From assembly GCA_005887855.1 (NCBI GenBank), contig VBQB01000184.1:2405-12109 (forward strand): 9,705 nucleotides of DNA, read 5' to 3'. Numbering within the stretch: position 1 is the stretch's first letter; every line of letters begins with the position of its first letter. The notes under the pieces were generated by a model. The model made no database searches, was not told the origin of the DNA, and saw only the letters and a program-made list of their open reading frames with translations. Made by a program: the position numbers and the translations under genes. The stretch is from Verrucomicrobiota bacterium (GTDB lineage: Bacteria; Verrucomicrobiota; Verrucomicrobiae; Chthoniobacterales; UBA10450). Below are positions 1 to 6,916 of the stretch, piece by piece.

Positions 1-2
1 CA

Positions 3-98
3 CGCCACTACATATTCGAAGTATGCGTGACTGGGGATGTGGCAGATGATGCCGCGCTGTTGTTGCCTGACGAATCCGAATCAAGAGTCATCAAGTAG
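3..98 (+). CDS. Possible C-terminal end of an upstream protein (partial)
   Basis: One frame is open from the window edge to a TAG at 96-98, giving 31 residues that start RHYIFEVCVTGD and end DESESRVIK. The other two plus-strand frames are stopped early, at about 28 and 47. The alternating hydrophobic start followed by an acidic tail looks protein-like, but an open run this short occurs fairly often by chance. I do not recognise the family. If it is real, the gene ends about 55 bp before the tRNA, with the tRNA promoter just after its stop. Confidence 0.3.
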   Translation, partial: RHYIFEVCVTGDVADDAALLLPDESESRVIK

Positions 99-109
99 TC
101 GCCGCCGCG

Positions 110-137
110 TTGACACGTGCACGACGCACCCGTTAAT
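110..137 (+). promoter_or_regulatory. Sigma70-like promoter of tRNA-Cys
   Basis: A perfect TTGACA -35 box lies at 110-115. A GTTAAT -10 box (4 of 6 consensus bases) lies at 132-137, spaced 16 nt. The predicted start of transcription, near 144-146, falls about 8-10 nt before the mature tRNA 5' end at 154, a normal distance for a tRNA gene. This is a consensus match only. Confidence 0.6.
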
Positions 138-153
138 TGCGATCTCGCAGTCT

Positions 154-225
154 GGCGGGGTAGCCAAGTGGTAAGGTCGCGGTCTGCAAAACCGCTATTC
201 GCGGGTTCGATTCCCGCCCCCGCCT
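154..225 (+). tRNA. tRNA-Cys (anticodon GCA)
   Basis: The sequence folds into a complete cloverleaf. The acceptor stem GGCGGGG (154-160) pairs with CCCCGCC (218-224). The D-arm stem is GCC (163-165) with GGT (175-177), including one G-U wobble. The anticodon stem GCGGT/ACCGC (179-183/191-195) encloses the loop CTGCAAA with anticodon GCA at 186-188. The T stem GCGGG/CCCGC (201-205/213-217) encloses TTCGATT. The discriminator base is T (225), the expected identity element for tRNA-Cys. The terminal CCA is not encoded (CTCC follows), so it must be added by tRNA nucleotidyltransferase. A sigma70-like promoter lies just upstream. Confidence 0.97.
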
Positions 226-302
226 CTCCGAATGCAGTCGGTTCGTATCTGTGAAAGTCGTATCCGGCAAAACGGGAACCGCGGACAAGATCTCCCCGGC
301 CC

Positions 303-321
303 CACGGGCGGCACGCCCGTG
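303..321. repeat. Perfect 8-bp hairpin, REP-like or bidirectional terminator
   Basis: CACGGGCG (303-310) and CGCCCGTG (314-321) are perfect inverted repeats with a 3-nt GCA loop. The hairpin sits between tRNA-Cys (plus strand) and the end of the small minus-strand gene (stop at 342-344), so it could end transcription from either side. On the plus strand a five-T run (331-335) follows 9 nt later, which is too far for a textbook intrinsic terminator. A short, very GC-rich hairpin in intergenic DNA also fits a dispersed REP-type palindrome. I cannot tell which from one copy. Confidence 0.4.
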
Positions 322-341
322 TTCCACAGCTTTTTGGCCCC

Positions 342-521
342 CTACCTTGGCACGCTGGCGGGCGCCTTCTTGGGCGTGCCTTGAAGCGAATCGTCCCCTA
401 TCACAATCATATCGCCGCGAAATGGCGGCATTGGTTTGATCGGAAAGCGCGGGCGCAAAACACCCAACGTTTGCGATGTAAGCGCAACAGAAACGATTAT
501 GAACACTACTGCATATTTCAT
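342..521 (-). CDS. Small putative secreted protein, 59 aa
   Basis: This is an unrecognised small protein. The ATG at 521 is chosen because GGAG lies close upstream on the minus strand (reading GGAGAACATG) and because residues from here begin MKYAVVFIIVSVAL, a classic signal peptide (Lys at 2, hydrophobic core at about 4-14, polar c-region SQTLG at about 16-20). An in-frame start 8 codons earlier (545) would put charged residues in front of this and lacks the good ribosome site. The mature part is short, proline-rich and basic (for example FPIKPMPPFRGD) and ends with a Lys/Pro-rich tail. There are no cysteines, so no disulfide scaffold or lipobox. It is probably exported to the periplasm or outside. 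The gene stands alone, converging on tRNA-Cys with a hairpin between them. Function unknown; it could still be a chance frame. Confidence 0.45.
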   Translation of the reverse strand: MKYAVVFIIVSVALTSQTLGVLRPRFPIKPMPPFRGDMIVIGDDSLQGTPKKAPASVPR

Positions 522-720
522 GTTCTCCGCTCTTATCCGAATCAACCGGATTTGACAAGTTTAATCCTAATGGATTTTCGAACCCCTTGTGGGTCACGGC
601 CTCGGCAAGCACCATATGATGGTGGAAGCGAGCAGAAAACGAACATCAGGGGCTGATTGTGGAATCGGAGTTTAGAAATCGAGTTTCCGGTTTCGAATTT
701 TCGCACTAATATCGATCGCG
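522..720. other. Intergenic region upstream of gspF
   Basis: About 200 bp separate the small minus-strand gene from the gspF start, so the stretch should hold divergent promoters. No convincing promoter is visible. The best plus-strand candidate is TAATAT at 707-712, with a poor -35 (TTTCCG, 684-689). It would start transcription almost at the gspF ATG. Open frames across this stretch on both strands show no protein-like features. Confidence 0.4.
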
Positions 721-1965
721 ATGCCACAGTTTGCTTATCGAGCACGGAATGCACAGGGTGGTCTCGTGGAGGGCGTGCTCGACTGCGCGGATCGTGCGGT
801 CGCTATTCGCCAGATCGAGCTACAACACTGCATTCCGATCCGGATCGACTTAGTCGCCGCGGAGCCGAAAGTCGTACGCCGAGACGGCGCTGCGCCCGCG
901 TCTTCCACGCAGGCTCTGAAAATTCCCCACGGCCAATTGCTCGTTTTTACGGAGCAGATCGCCCATTTGCTGCAAGCAGGGATGACGCTCGACGAAGCAT
1001 TGTCGATCCTGGAAAAACGTTTGAAGCAGCCGCGCGTTCAGCAAATGACGCACACGCTGCATCAGGCACTGGTTGATGGTCGCAGTTTCTCGCAGGCGTT
1101 AAGTGAGTTACCCCGAATTTTCCCGCCGATCTACGTAAACATGGTGGCGGCTGGTGAGGCTAGTGGCGCGCTGCCACAGATTCTGCTGCGATTGGTCAAA
1201 CATTTAATGCAGGCAAAGGATCTGCGTGATCGCGTGCAGCAAGCGCTGATTTATCCGGCGTTTCTCGCACTTGCCGGCGCCATTCTAATCACCGTCTTTA
1301 TTACCTTTATGGTGCCGCAACTGACCGGCTTTATGTCGCAAACCGGCGGTGCATTGCCATTACCGACACGCATCCTGCTGCATATTCATCATGCAATCAC
1401 AGGATATTGGTGGATAGGTGTGATCCTTGCCATTGGCGCGATCGTTGGTTTCCGGGCGTTTGTCCGCACTGAGGAAGGGCGTCTCGCGTGGGACCGTTTT
1501 CGTCTAGTGCTCCCAGGTTACGGGCGCATTATCCGGCATCGCTACTATGCTCAGTTCTCGCGGACGCTTGGGACGCTGATGGAAAATGGAATTCCCCTGC
1601 TCCGCTCGCTCGATCTCGTAGCTGAAATAGCCAGCAACCGATTTCTCGAAGTCAAGTTAGGCCAGGTCCGTCGAGCCGTGATCGATGGTGCGACATTGTC
1701 GGCCGCGTTGCAGGAGCAAAAGCTATTTCCAGATTTGTTTACTGATATGATGTCGGTGGGAGAACAAACAGGGCATTTCGCCGAAACGATGCAGGCCATC
1801 GCCGATGTTTACGAACGCGAGCTTGACCGCACGGTTGCCGTGATCTCGCAACTCATTCCCCCTGTCATTATCGTGTTCATTGCGCTCCTGGTTGGCTTTG
1901 TCGTTTACAGTATTCTCTCGGCAGTATTCGAGATGACGCATAGCTTGCAATTTCGGCCACATTAA
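721..1965 (+). CDS. gspF: Type II secretion system inner-membrane platform protein GspF
   Basis: GspF is the polytopic inner-membrane protein of the T2SS assembly platform. In the family it contacts the GspE ATPase and GspL and helps drive pseudopilus assembly. The 414-aa length is normal. The N-terminus MPQFAYRARNAQG is the standard family start, which fixes the ATG although no Shine-Dalgarno is visible (upstream reads ATCGATCGCG). Two T2SSF domains are clear. The first covers about 73-198, with FTEQIAHLLQAGMTL at 76-90 and AAGEASGAL at 143-151. The second covers about 276-398, with FSRTLGTLMENGIPL at 279-293 and SVGEQTGHF at 345-353. Membrane segments lie at about 176-199, 229-246 and 377-401. 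It is the first gene of a plus-strand group with an unknown secreted protein and gspG. A PilC of type IV pili is the alternative, but the neighbouring pseudopilin set G-K settles it as T2SS. gspE is not directly upstream, which is unusual. Confidence 0.95.
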   Translation: MPQFAYRARNAQGGLVEGVLDCADRAVAIRQIELQHCIPIRIDLVAAEPKVVRRDGAAPASSTQALKIPHGQLLVFTEQIAHLLQAGMTLDEALSILEKRLKQPRVQQMTHTLHQALVDGRSFSQALSELPRIFPPIYVNMVAAGEASGALPQILLRLVKHLMQAKDLRDRVQQALIYPAFLALAGAILITVFITFMVPQLTGFMSQTGGALPLPTRILLHIHHAITGYWWIGVILAIGAIVGFRAFVRTEEGRLAWDRFRLVLPGYGRIIRHRYYAQFSRTLGTLMENGIPLLRSLDLVAEIASNRFLEVKLGQVRRAVIDGATLSAALQEQKLFPDLFTDMMSVGEQTGHFAETMQAIADVYERELDRTVAVISQLIPPVIIVFIALLVGFVVYSILSAVFEMTHSLQFRPH

Positions 1966-2008
1966 AAGCTTGCGATTCCACTCGCACTAAAATAATCTCG
2001 CTGGCTAA

Positions 2009-3076
2009 ATGTTTGTTCGCGTCGCCGTCTTGGCCGTATTGTTTGGCGCAATTTCCCGCGCGTATGCACAGGAAGCTTTGAGCGACGCGTTGCCACCGTC
2101 GATTAATACGAAACCCGGAGAGGCGACGCCGGAAAGCGCATGGATTGATCTCCGCCAGAACACGCCCCGCAATTCAACACCGCAAAGCGTCCCGCCCTGG
2201 GTCGAAGCAGTTACTCTATTCCCAGCCCGGTCGACCGGCGATACGATGTTGAAGAGCGTCTTTCGCATCCGGGTGGCGCAACCGAATCCAGATTATCAAG
2301 TGCTGTTTGTCCGATTATTTTTCGAAGACAAACCAGGTCAACAGCCGGAGCTGATCGCATGGGATGAATCCGGCACACACGTTTTGCGTTCAGGCGCGCT
2401 CGGCTCTGGCATTGATCTGCCGAGCTCCGACTCGGCGATGATTCCGATGACGGGTGCTTCGACCCTCGACATCGAGGTCCCGGGAGATGGAAAAACCGTA
2501 CGGGGAGCGTATCTCGATTGGATGACGAGCAGCGATGTAGTTCACCCGCTACGTGCTGAACACCGGGATGTAATTCCGGAGCCGTTTTCATCGATGCCGC
2601 CGTTGCATCCTCCGATTCAAGACACAGAGCAATTCGGAACGGTCACCGCAACACTTGCGGCAGAGACAATGCAGATTGGTTCGGATATTCAAGAAAGCGC
2701 GGCGTTCCAATTTGGCGTCGAAACGCAACCTCTCGCAGCGTTACTCACTTTTGAAGTCGCGAATCCGCGCATTGATGCTCCGCCAGAGATTTATTTGAAT
2801 GGTGAGGATATCGGCCCGGTTTCCATGGCGTTGCCGGAACTGGCCGACCCGGGTTACCGCGGCGAGATGGAACCGCTCGTTAGGCAAATGCATTTCCAAT
2901 ATACCGGCTGGCTGCGGGCGCAGAAAACGGTGCCGGTAACGAGTCTTAAAGTGGCCGCCAATGATCTAATCGTCGTGAACGGGACCGGCGCCGGGCGTTC
3001 CGCAATCCGCGCCACGCAGATCCAGCTAAAGTACCTCTGGGAGAAGTCGGATTATCTTCTGCAAACCGCGCACTAG
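2009..3076 (+). CDS. Unrecognised secreted protein encoded between gspF and gspG
   Basis: This is a 355-aa protein I cannot assign to a known family. It begins with a signal peptide (MFVRVAVLAVLFGAISRAYA) with a good signal peptidase I site AYA|QE after residue 20. There is no lipobox Cys and no further membrane helix, so it should be periplasmic or secreted. A low-complexity Pro/Ser/Thr linker (about 28-62) precedes a region rich in predicted beta-strands (about 63-190). A Pro-rich break (191-205) follows, then a second beta-rich domain (about 206-345). That domain includes FEVANPRIDAPPEIYLNGEDIG (split at 248-257 and 258-269) and later VTSLKVAANDLIVVNGTG (310-327). The pattern 'strand - x - NG - x - IG ... 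P - x - LK - x - NDL' resembles jelly-roll or galactose-binding-like beta-sandwiches; this is inference. The gene starts 43 bp after gspF and ends about 70 bp before gspG, so it is probably co-transcribed with them. It may be a T2SS accessory factor or substrate-interacting protein. No Shine-Dalgarno is seen. Confidence 0.8.
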   Translation: MFVRVAVLAVLFGAISRAYAQEALSDALPPSINTKPGEATPESAWIDLRQNTPRNSTPQSVPPWVEAVTLFPARSTGDTMLKSVFRIRVAQPNPDYQVLFVRLFFEDKPGQQPELIAWDESGTHVLRSGALGSGIDLPSSDSAMIPMTGASTLDIEVPGDGKTVRGAYLDWMTSSDVVHPLRAEHRDVIPEPFSSMPPLHPPIQDTEQFGTVTATLAAETMQIGSDIQESAAFQFGVETQPLAALLTFEVANPRIDAPPEIYLNGEDIGPVSMALPELADPGYRGEMEPLVRQMHFQYTGWLRAQKTVPVTSLKVAANDLIVVNGTGAGRSAIRATQIQLKYLWEKSDYLLQTAH

Positions 3077-3146
3077 AAAATTCTCGAAGACCCGCTAGCG
3101 CGGCGGCGAAAGAGATGAGAGATTCTTGGTCCGCTCCAAGACGACA

Positions 3147-3560
3147 ATGAAAAGAAAACAACATGGCTTCACGCTCCTCGAGATCATGCTCGTGGTAACG
3201 ATCATTGCGCTCTTGCTCGGGACCGCAATCTACAAACTAGCTGGCAACGTCGAGTATGCGCGGCATACGCGCGTTGAGGCTGACCTTCAAGGAATTGGTA
3301 CGCAGCTCAAACTCTATGAAAGCATGAACGGTTTTTACCCGAGTACCGAACAAGGTTTGGAAGCGCTCGTCGTCCAACCAGATACCGACCCCAGGCCGAC
3401 ACGTTGGTATCAATTATATAAAGAAATGCCAAAAGATCCCTGGCAGAACGATTATATTTATCGTAATCCCGGGGAAAAGAACCCCAATAGCTACGACTTG
3501 TTTTCGGCAGGACCCGATCGAAAACCGGACACAGCGGATGACGATTGGGGCGGTGGTTAA
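3147..3560 (+). CDS. gspG: Type II secretion system major pseudopilin GspG
   Basis: GspG is the main subunit of the periplasmic T2SS pseudopilus, processed and N-methylated by the prepilin peptidase GspO. With the ATG at 3147 the 137-aa precursor starts MKRKQHG|FTLLEIMLVV. Cleavage is after Gly7, the mature N-terminus is Phe8, and the conserved Glu is at mature position 5 (residue 12). The hydrophobic helix covers about 8-30. The GspG body follows: a helix with LQGIGTQLKLYES, then NGFYPSTEQGLEALV, DPWQNDYIYRNPG and the acidic C-terminal loop FSAGPDRKPDTADDD. In the family that loop carries the calcium-binding site. An in-frame TTG at 3126 would add seven residues and has a purine-rich GAGAG upstream. 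I prefer the ATG because the short leader is typical. The gene ends 36 bp from the convergent GspM-like gene. Confidence 0.95.
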   Translation: MKRKQHGFTLLEIMLVVTIIALLLGTAIYKLAGNVEYARHTRVEADLQGIGTQLKLYESMNGFYPSTEQGLEALVVQPDTDPRPTRWYQLYKEMPKDPWQNDYIYRNPGEKNPNSYDLFSAGPDRKPDTADDDWGGG

Positions 3561-3596
3561 GCCTGGAGCTGATCGATAATTAGGCTTTGCCCTACC

Positions 3597-4724
3597 CTAC
3601 TGCTCCACTTCCGGGGGCACCGGCTCCCCTGGATATCGATCCGTCGCTCTGCGCGGGACACGCAGTGGCGTGGCGTTCGGTGTGGGTGCGGACATCGCTT
3701 TTGGATTTCGCTGAATCGTGCCGCGCACGTGCGGACGAGGTGTCTGGCGCGGGACCGCCGGCGGTGGTGTCAAGGGGGATCGTGCAATTGGGGTTGGCGG
3801 TCTCGGACCGGGCGGCGCATTGGTCAAAGGCTGCGACAGGAGCGCCTCATTGAAAGATATGGTCGCGAAGTTTCCATCCTTGCTGATCGTTACCTTCGTC
3901 GCGCCCACACGCTGCGACCATTCAATACTGGCGATGCTGTAGCCGTCCACCGGTTGCCTAGTGCTAAGATATTTTTTGAAGCCCTGGTCCGAACTTGAAG
4001 CGATCGTAACCATGTCGCCTTCCGGCGAACGCGCGGCGTTGGCCACGTAAAGGTCCTTTGCAAAATCGGGCGTGGCCGAAGGCAAAGCGACTGCGGTGGC
4101 AACTGCGAACGGCGAGCGATCGAGCATCGCTGAATAGCGGTCGAAATTAAAGCGCGGTGGAATGGCGTCCTCCGCCTGACCAGCGATCGCGCCAACCAAT
4201 GGGAGCGCGATCTTAAACTTGCCACGCATCATGGTCGGATCACTACTATCGATTGCCAGGTTAACACTTTCAAAAACGACGAACGCGTCGGGCTTTTGGA
4301 CATCGTAGAGAAAATGTACGAGCGGCGGCCACGGGCTTTTGGTTTCAATCGAAGCAAAAACCGTCTGATGGTTCGGAGTCGTTTCGCCCGAACCAATCGC
4401 GGGATTTTGGATCAGGACATTATATTTGCCCGCTACCTGCTTCAATTGGTCAAGCAGGACGGAGGCTTCCGCGGGATTCTTAAGCGTTGGTTGATGTTCG
4501 CGTAGCCATTCGTCGCGTTTCGTCCAGAGATCTCGTTCTTTGACGTAAACGGCTTGCTCGGCCAAGGCTGCTTTGCGCGCGGCTAGCTCGATCCGGGCGC
4601 GACCCAATGCGCCAAAAAGCCAGCTTAAAATCACAAGATTGACCAACACGATGACTGCACCCGCGACAATCCATGAAAGAAGGCGCTCGCGTTGATTCAT
4701 CCGCTCGTACCAAGCCGGCATCAT
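3597..4724 (-). CDS. gspM: GspM/PilO-like platform protein with a GspC/PilP-like extension and Pro/Arg-rich tail
   Basis: This 375-aa protein is far longer than a usual GspM (about 160-200 aa). A short cytoplasmic start leads into a membrane helix at about 17-39, then a charged coiled coil (about 41-78) and a PilO/GspM-type periplasmic ferredoxin-like region (about 85-178, including LLDQLKQVAGKYNVLIQNP). The extra part resembles the GspC/PilP homology region. It has YSAMLDRSPF (197-206, compare the family's Y..I..RN.F), a strand LYVANAA (225-231), a second strand VTIASS (239-244), GYSIASIEW (261-269) and TKVTISKDG (276-284). The last part, about 302-375, is rich in Pro, Arg and Thr and is probably disordered. 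The ATG at 4724 overlaps the gspL stop as ATGA, with GGAGGGG at 4733-4739 as ribosome site (8-nt spacing). It sits last in the minus-strand operon, where gspM is expected. GspM by position and architecture is fairly sure; the fused GspC-like part is inference. Confidence 0.75.
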   Translation of the reverse strand: MMPAWYERMNQRERLLSWIVAGAVIVLVNLVILSWLFGALGRARIELAARKAALAEQAVYVKERDLWTKRDEWLREHQPTLKNPAEASVLLDQLKQVAGKYNVLIQNPAIGSGETTPNHQTVFASIETKSPWPPLVHFLYDVQKPDAFVVFESVNLAIDSSDPTMMRGKFKIALPLVGAIAGQAEDAIPPRFNFDRYSAMLDRSPFAVATAVALPSATPDFAKDLYVANAARSPEGDMVTIASSSDQGFKKYLSTRQPVDGYSIASIEWSQRVGATKVTISKDGNFATISFNEALLSQPLTNAPPGPRPPTPIARSPLTPPPAVPRQTPRPHVRGTIQRNPKAMSAPTPNATPLRVPRRATDRYPGEPVPPEVEQ

Positions 4725-5959
4725 CGCGGTCGCCCCTCCAGGCGAAACTGCGCATGGTCATTCGGCAAAATACGGGGCGCCGCCATGTTAAACTGAAAGA
4801 TTCGCAGCTCGGGCGCTTTCTTCACTTTGTCGATGAATTGATAAGCAAGCGCTGCCGTATTTGCTTCTCCCTCCACTGATATTTGCCGTGCGGACTGATT
4901 GTAAGCGGTAATGCGCACCTCGGCCGACGGCAGACTTTCGAAAAGATGCAGCAAGATTTCGACTGGATAATAATGCGAATCAACCGCCGGCGCGAGCGCT
5001 TTCCAGTTTGCTTCCGCTGCCCGGACAAACTCCGTCTCGGGTGCATCCTGCGCGATCCGTCGATCAAGATACCCAATTGTCAAACGCATGTAAGCGAAAT
5101 AGGCAACCAAGAGAAATAGAAGCCCGGCGTAAACGGCCCCTGCCCAGATGAGCCGTTTCCGCCATTCGACTTGTCTGGCTAATTGCGAGCGACGTTGCCG
5201 CCAAGTTTCTGGCAGAAGGTTTAGCTTAACGGGAGCAGGTGGCAGCTCGACACCGACGATTTCGGTCGGGCTTGCCAGGATGCCTTGGACGGTGTCACGC
5301 AATTGATAACAGCTCTCGTCCAGCAACACATTTGGAAACGACGCGTTGATCCCATGCAATTCCGCGCTCAAGGCTAGTTCCGGCAATTCCATTTGCAGTC
5401 GTTGCCCGTCCACCCCCTCAAGCGTTCGGGTAAGGCTGACTTTGCCGTTCTCAGTCACTGCCGAAACGAGCGTTTCGCCCTCGGGATAAATTAGGAGAGC
5501 GCTTCCTTGTGGCGCATAGGTGGTCGCGCGCTGAGCAGCATACACGGTCACTTGTCGCGGAATGTACCCGCGCGCCAGCAGCGGGGCGGCGATTTCTGCG
5601 AGCTGTTCATTCCGGACCGCTACAGCGGAGATTACACTTGCGCTCTCCGTCTGCTCGATAACCTCGAAGTCGGTCGTCACCTCATCAGATGGGAATGGCA
5701 ACGCCTTCTCAATCTGGATCCGAATCATCTCCGGAAACTCTGCCGGATCGACAGTCGGCAAACGGAATCGGTGCGCGAGCACGGCAGCGACTGGCAGCGC
5801 CAGTACAAAATCATCCGTCGCTGTAAGTAACGGCACGGCCTCATCCAAACTGCGAAGCATACGTACCCCCCAGGAACCGTTTCGCTCGGCTGAACGCAGA
5901 AAATTCCAGCCATGCGCAGTTGGAATTATGAAAATGGATGGCGCCCCGGTCTCGATCAT
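4721..5959 (-). CDS. gspL: Type II secretion system protein GspL (PilM-PilN-like)
   Basis: GspL is the bitopic inner-membrane protein that ties the cytoplasmic ATPase GspE to GspM and the pseudopilus base. The 412-aa length is normal. Residues 1 to about 240 form a degenerate actin-like, PilM-type cytoplasmic domain, with the family-like stretch IQIEKALPFPSDEVTTDFEV (81-100). The motif LNLLPETWR (246-254) is the PilN/GspL signature just before the membrane. One membrane helix follows at about 270-291. The periplasmic part has a ferredoxin-like fold pattern (about 330-412) with a strand ISVEGEA (360-366). The start is ATG 5959, not the upstream in-frame TTG at 5974, because AAGGAG lies 5 nt before it. 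The start overlaps the gspK stop by one base (TGATG), and the 3' end overlaps the next gene by 4 nt (ATGA). Both suggest coupled translation. Confidence 0.88.
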   Translation of the reverse strand: MIETGAPSIFIIPTAHGWNFLRSAERNGSWGVRMLRSLDEAVPLLTATDDFVLALPVAAVLAHRFRLPTVDPAEFPEMIRIQIEKALPFPSDEVTTDFEVIEQTESASVISAVAVRNEQLAEIAAPLLARGYIPRQVTVYAAQRATTYAPQGSALLIYPEGETLVSAVTENGKVSLTRTLEGVDGQRLQMELPELALSAELHGINASFPNVLLDESCYQLRDTVQGILASPTEIVGVELPPAPVKLNLLPETWRQRRSQLARQVEWRKRLIWAGAVYAGLLFLLVAYFAYMRLTIGYLDRRIAQDAPETEFVRAAEANWKALAPAVDSHYYPVEILLHLFESLPSAEVRITAYNQSARQISVEGEANTAALAYQFIDKVKKAPELRIFQFNMAAPRILPNDHAQFRLEGRPR

Positions 5960-6894
5960 CAAAGCTCCTTCCAACTGATCAATTGAGGCAGACTGATTCC
6001 TGTTTGCTTTTGCACTACCATCTCCACAGAGCGTGTCACGTCGCCCGATTTTCCTACGCTCAGAATGCGAAAGATGGGCTGATCCTTGAATCCGACTGGA
6101 GCTTGAGCTTGAAGGGCGGAGATTTGCTGGGCGTTGAGCCCAAGCCCCCTCGTTAAAGCATCATTCAAATCGTTGAACTGCGCGTCATCGGCAGTTCCAT
6201 CAATTCCGTCCGGGCCACGCCGCAGCTGTAGGAAGCGATCGACCAAATTGTCTCCGACACCTAAAGCGCGTAACACGTCGCGCGAAGCCCAGGCAAGATC
6301 AATTTTCTGACAGCTATTGATGGTGAAATCTTCGTCCCACCCAGGCTTCGAAGTGAAGTCTCCCCACCCAAAGACCTTCTTAAGGTCATCCACAGAAGTC
6401 AGCGGCGCGTGTGCTGGGTGATAATCATCGCTCTCCGGCGGCGCGTTCAAACGATGAAGTCCTTGACTTGGCGACACCCAATCGAGCAGAGAATCCATCA
6501 TCGTATCCAGGTCGTTTAGCTCAATCCCTTTGAGGTTGAGATATTGGCGCAGAATTTTCACAAGCCCTTGGTTCTCTGCTCCACCCGGCGCCAGCAAGTT
6601 CAAATTCAGGCGACCACATTCGCCAGTCATGCGGACGTCGTAACTTTCCCGGTCGCCCATTTTTCCATGCAAGTTTGGCGAGCCTGGCTTGATCGTCGGA
6701 TGCAACGCAACATCCGCGCCCGAAGATGCCATCGCTTCGGCCCCAAGAACGCGATTCGCATTACCGGAAAGCGTGAGGCGAGAATTAATGTCGAGCGCCC
6801 ACGAAATTACCATTGCGCTGAGCAAAAATAGCGCCCACAGCGCTAACATGAGCGCAGCGCCACGCGATCGCGCGATTAAGATCGACACCTTCAT
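5959..6894 (-). CDS. gspK: Type II secretion system minor pseudopilin GspK
   Basis: GspK caps the pseudopilus tip together with GspI and GspJ. The frame is open further upstream, to 6993, but the ATG at 6894 is chosen because it gives the leader MKVSILIARSRG|AALML. Cleavage is after Gly12, and the upstream extension would only overlap gspJ. Mature position 5 is Leu, not Glu, the known hallmark of GspK among pseudopilins. The hydrophobic helix covers about 13-34. Diagnostic regions are ECGRLNLNLLAPGG (92-105, matching GspK 'GRINLN'), LDTMMDSLLDWVSPSQG (129-145), PLTSVDDLKKVFG (164-176) and the second helix-hairpin-helix-like part IDLAWASRDVLRALGVG (198-214). An acidic loop GPDGIDGTADD (227-237) could bind calcium, as reported for GspK of ETEC; this is inference. 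The 311-aa length fits. The gene begins 22 bp after gspJ and lacks a strong ribosome site. Confidence 0.92.
   Translation of the reverse strand: MKVSILIARSRGAALMLALWALFLLSAMVISWALDINSRLTLSGNANRVLGAEAMASSGADVALHPTIKPGSPNLHGKMGDRESYDVRMTGECGRLNLNLLAPGGAENQGLVKILRQYLNLKGIELNDLDTMMDSLLDWVSPSQGLHRLNAPPESDDYHPAHAPLTSVDDLKKVFGWGDFTSKPGWDEDFTINSCQKIDLAWASRDVLRALGVGDNLVDRFLQLRRGPDGIDGTADDAQFNDLNDALTRGLGLNAQQISALQAQAPVGFKDQPIFRILSVGKSGDVTRSVEMVVQKQTGISLPQLISWKEL
5965..5970 (-). promoter_or_regulatory. Ribosome binding site that fixes the gspL start
   Basis: The minus strand reads AAGGAG, then CTTTG, then ATG. This is a near-perfect Shine-Dalgarno with 5-nt spacing, embedded in the last codons of gspK. 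It decides the ATG at 5959 over the in-frame TTG at 5974, which would lie upstream of this site. Confidence 0.8.
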
Positions 6895-6916
6895 AAGAAT
6901 CAAATGGATCCCATCG

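Noticed and set aside
133..615. 160-aa minus-strand open frame
   Set aside because: Its C-terminal part is the antisense translation of tRNA-Cys (RESNPRIAVLQTATLPLGYPA), a well-known spurious product. The rest overlaps the better-supported small secreted gene in another frame.
657..1076. 139-aa plus-strand open frame overlapping the start of gspF
   Set aside because: It is an Arg/Ser-rich shadow frame of gspF, without domain features.
3561..3596. Possible terminator between the convergent gspG and gspM ends
   Set aside because: Only a 4-bp GCCT/AGGC pairing with a long loop and no T-run is present, too weak to call.
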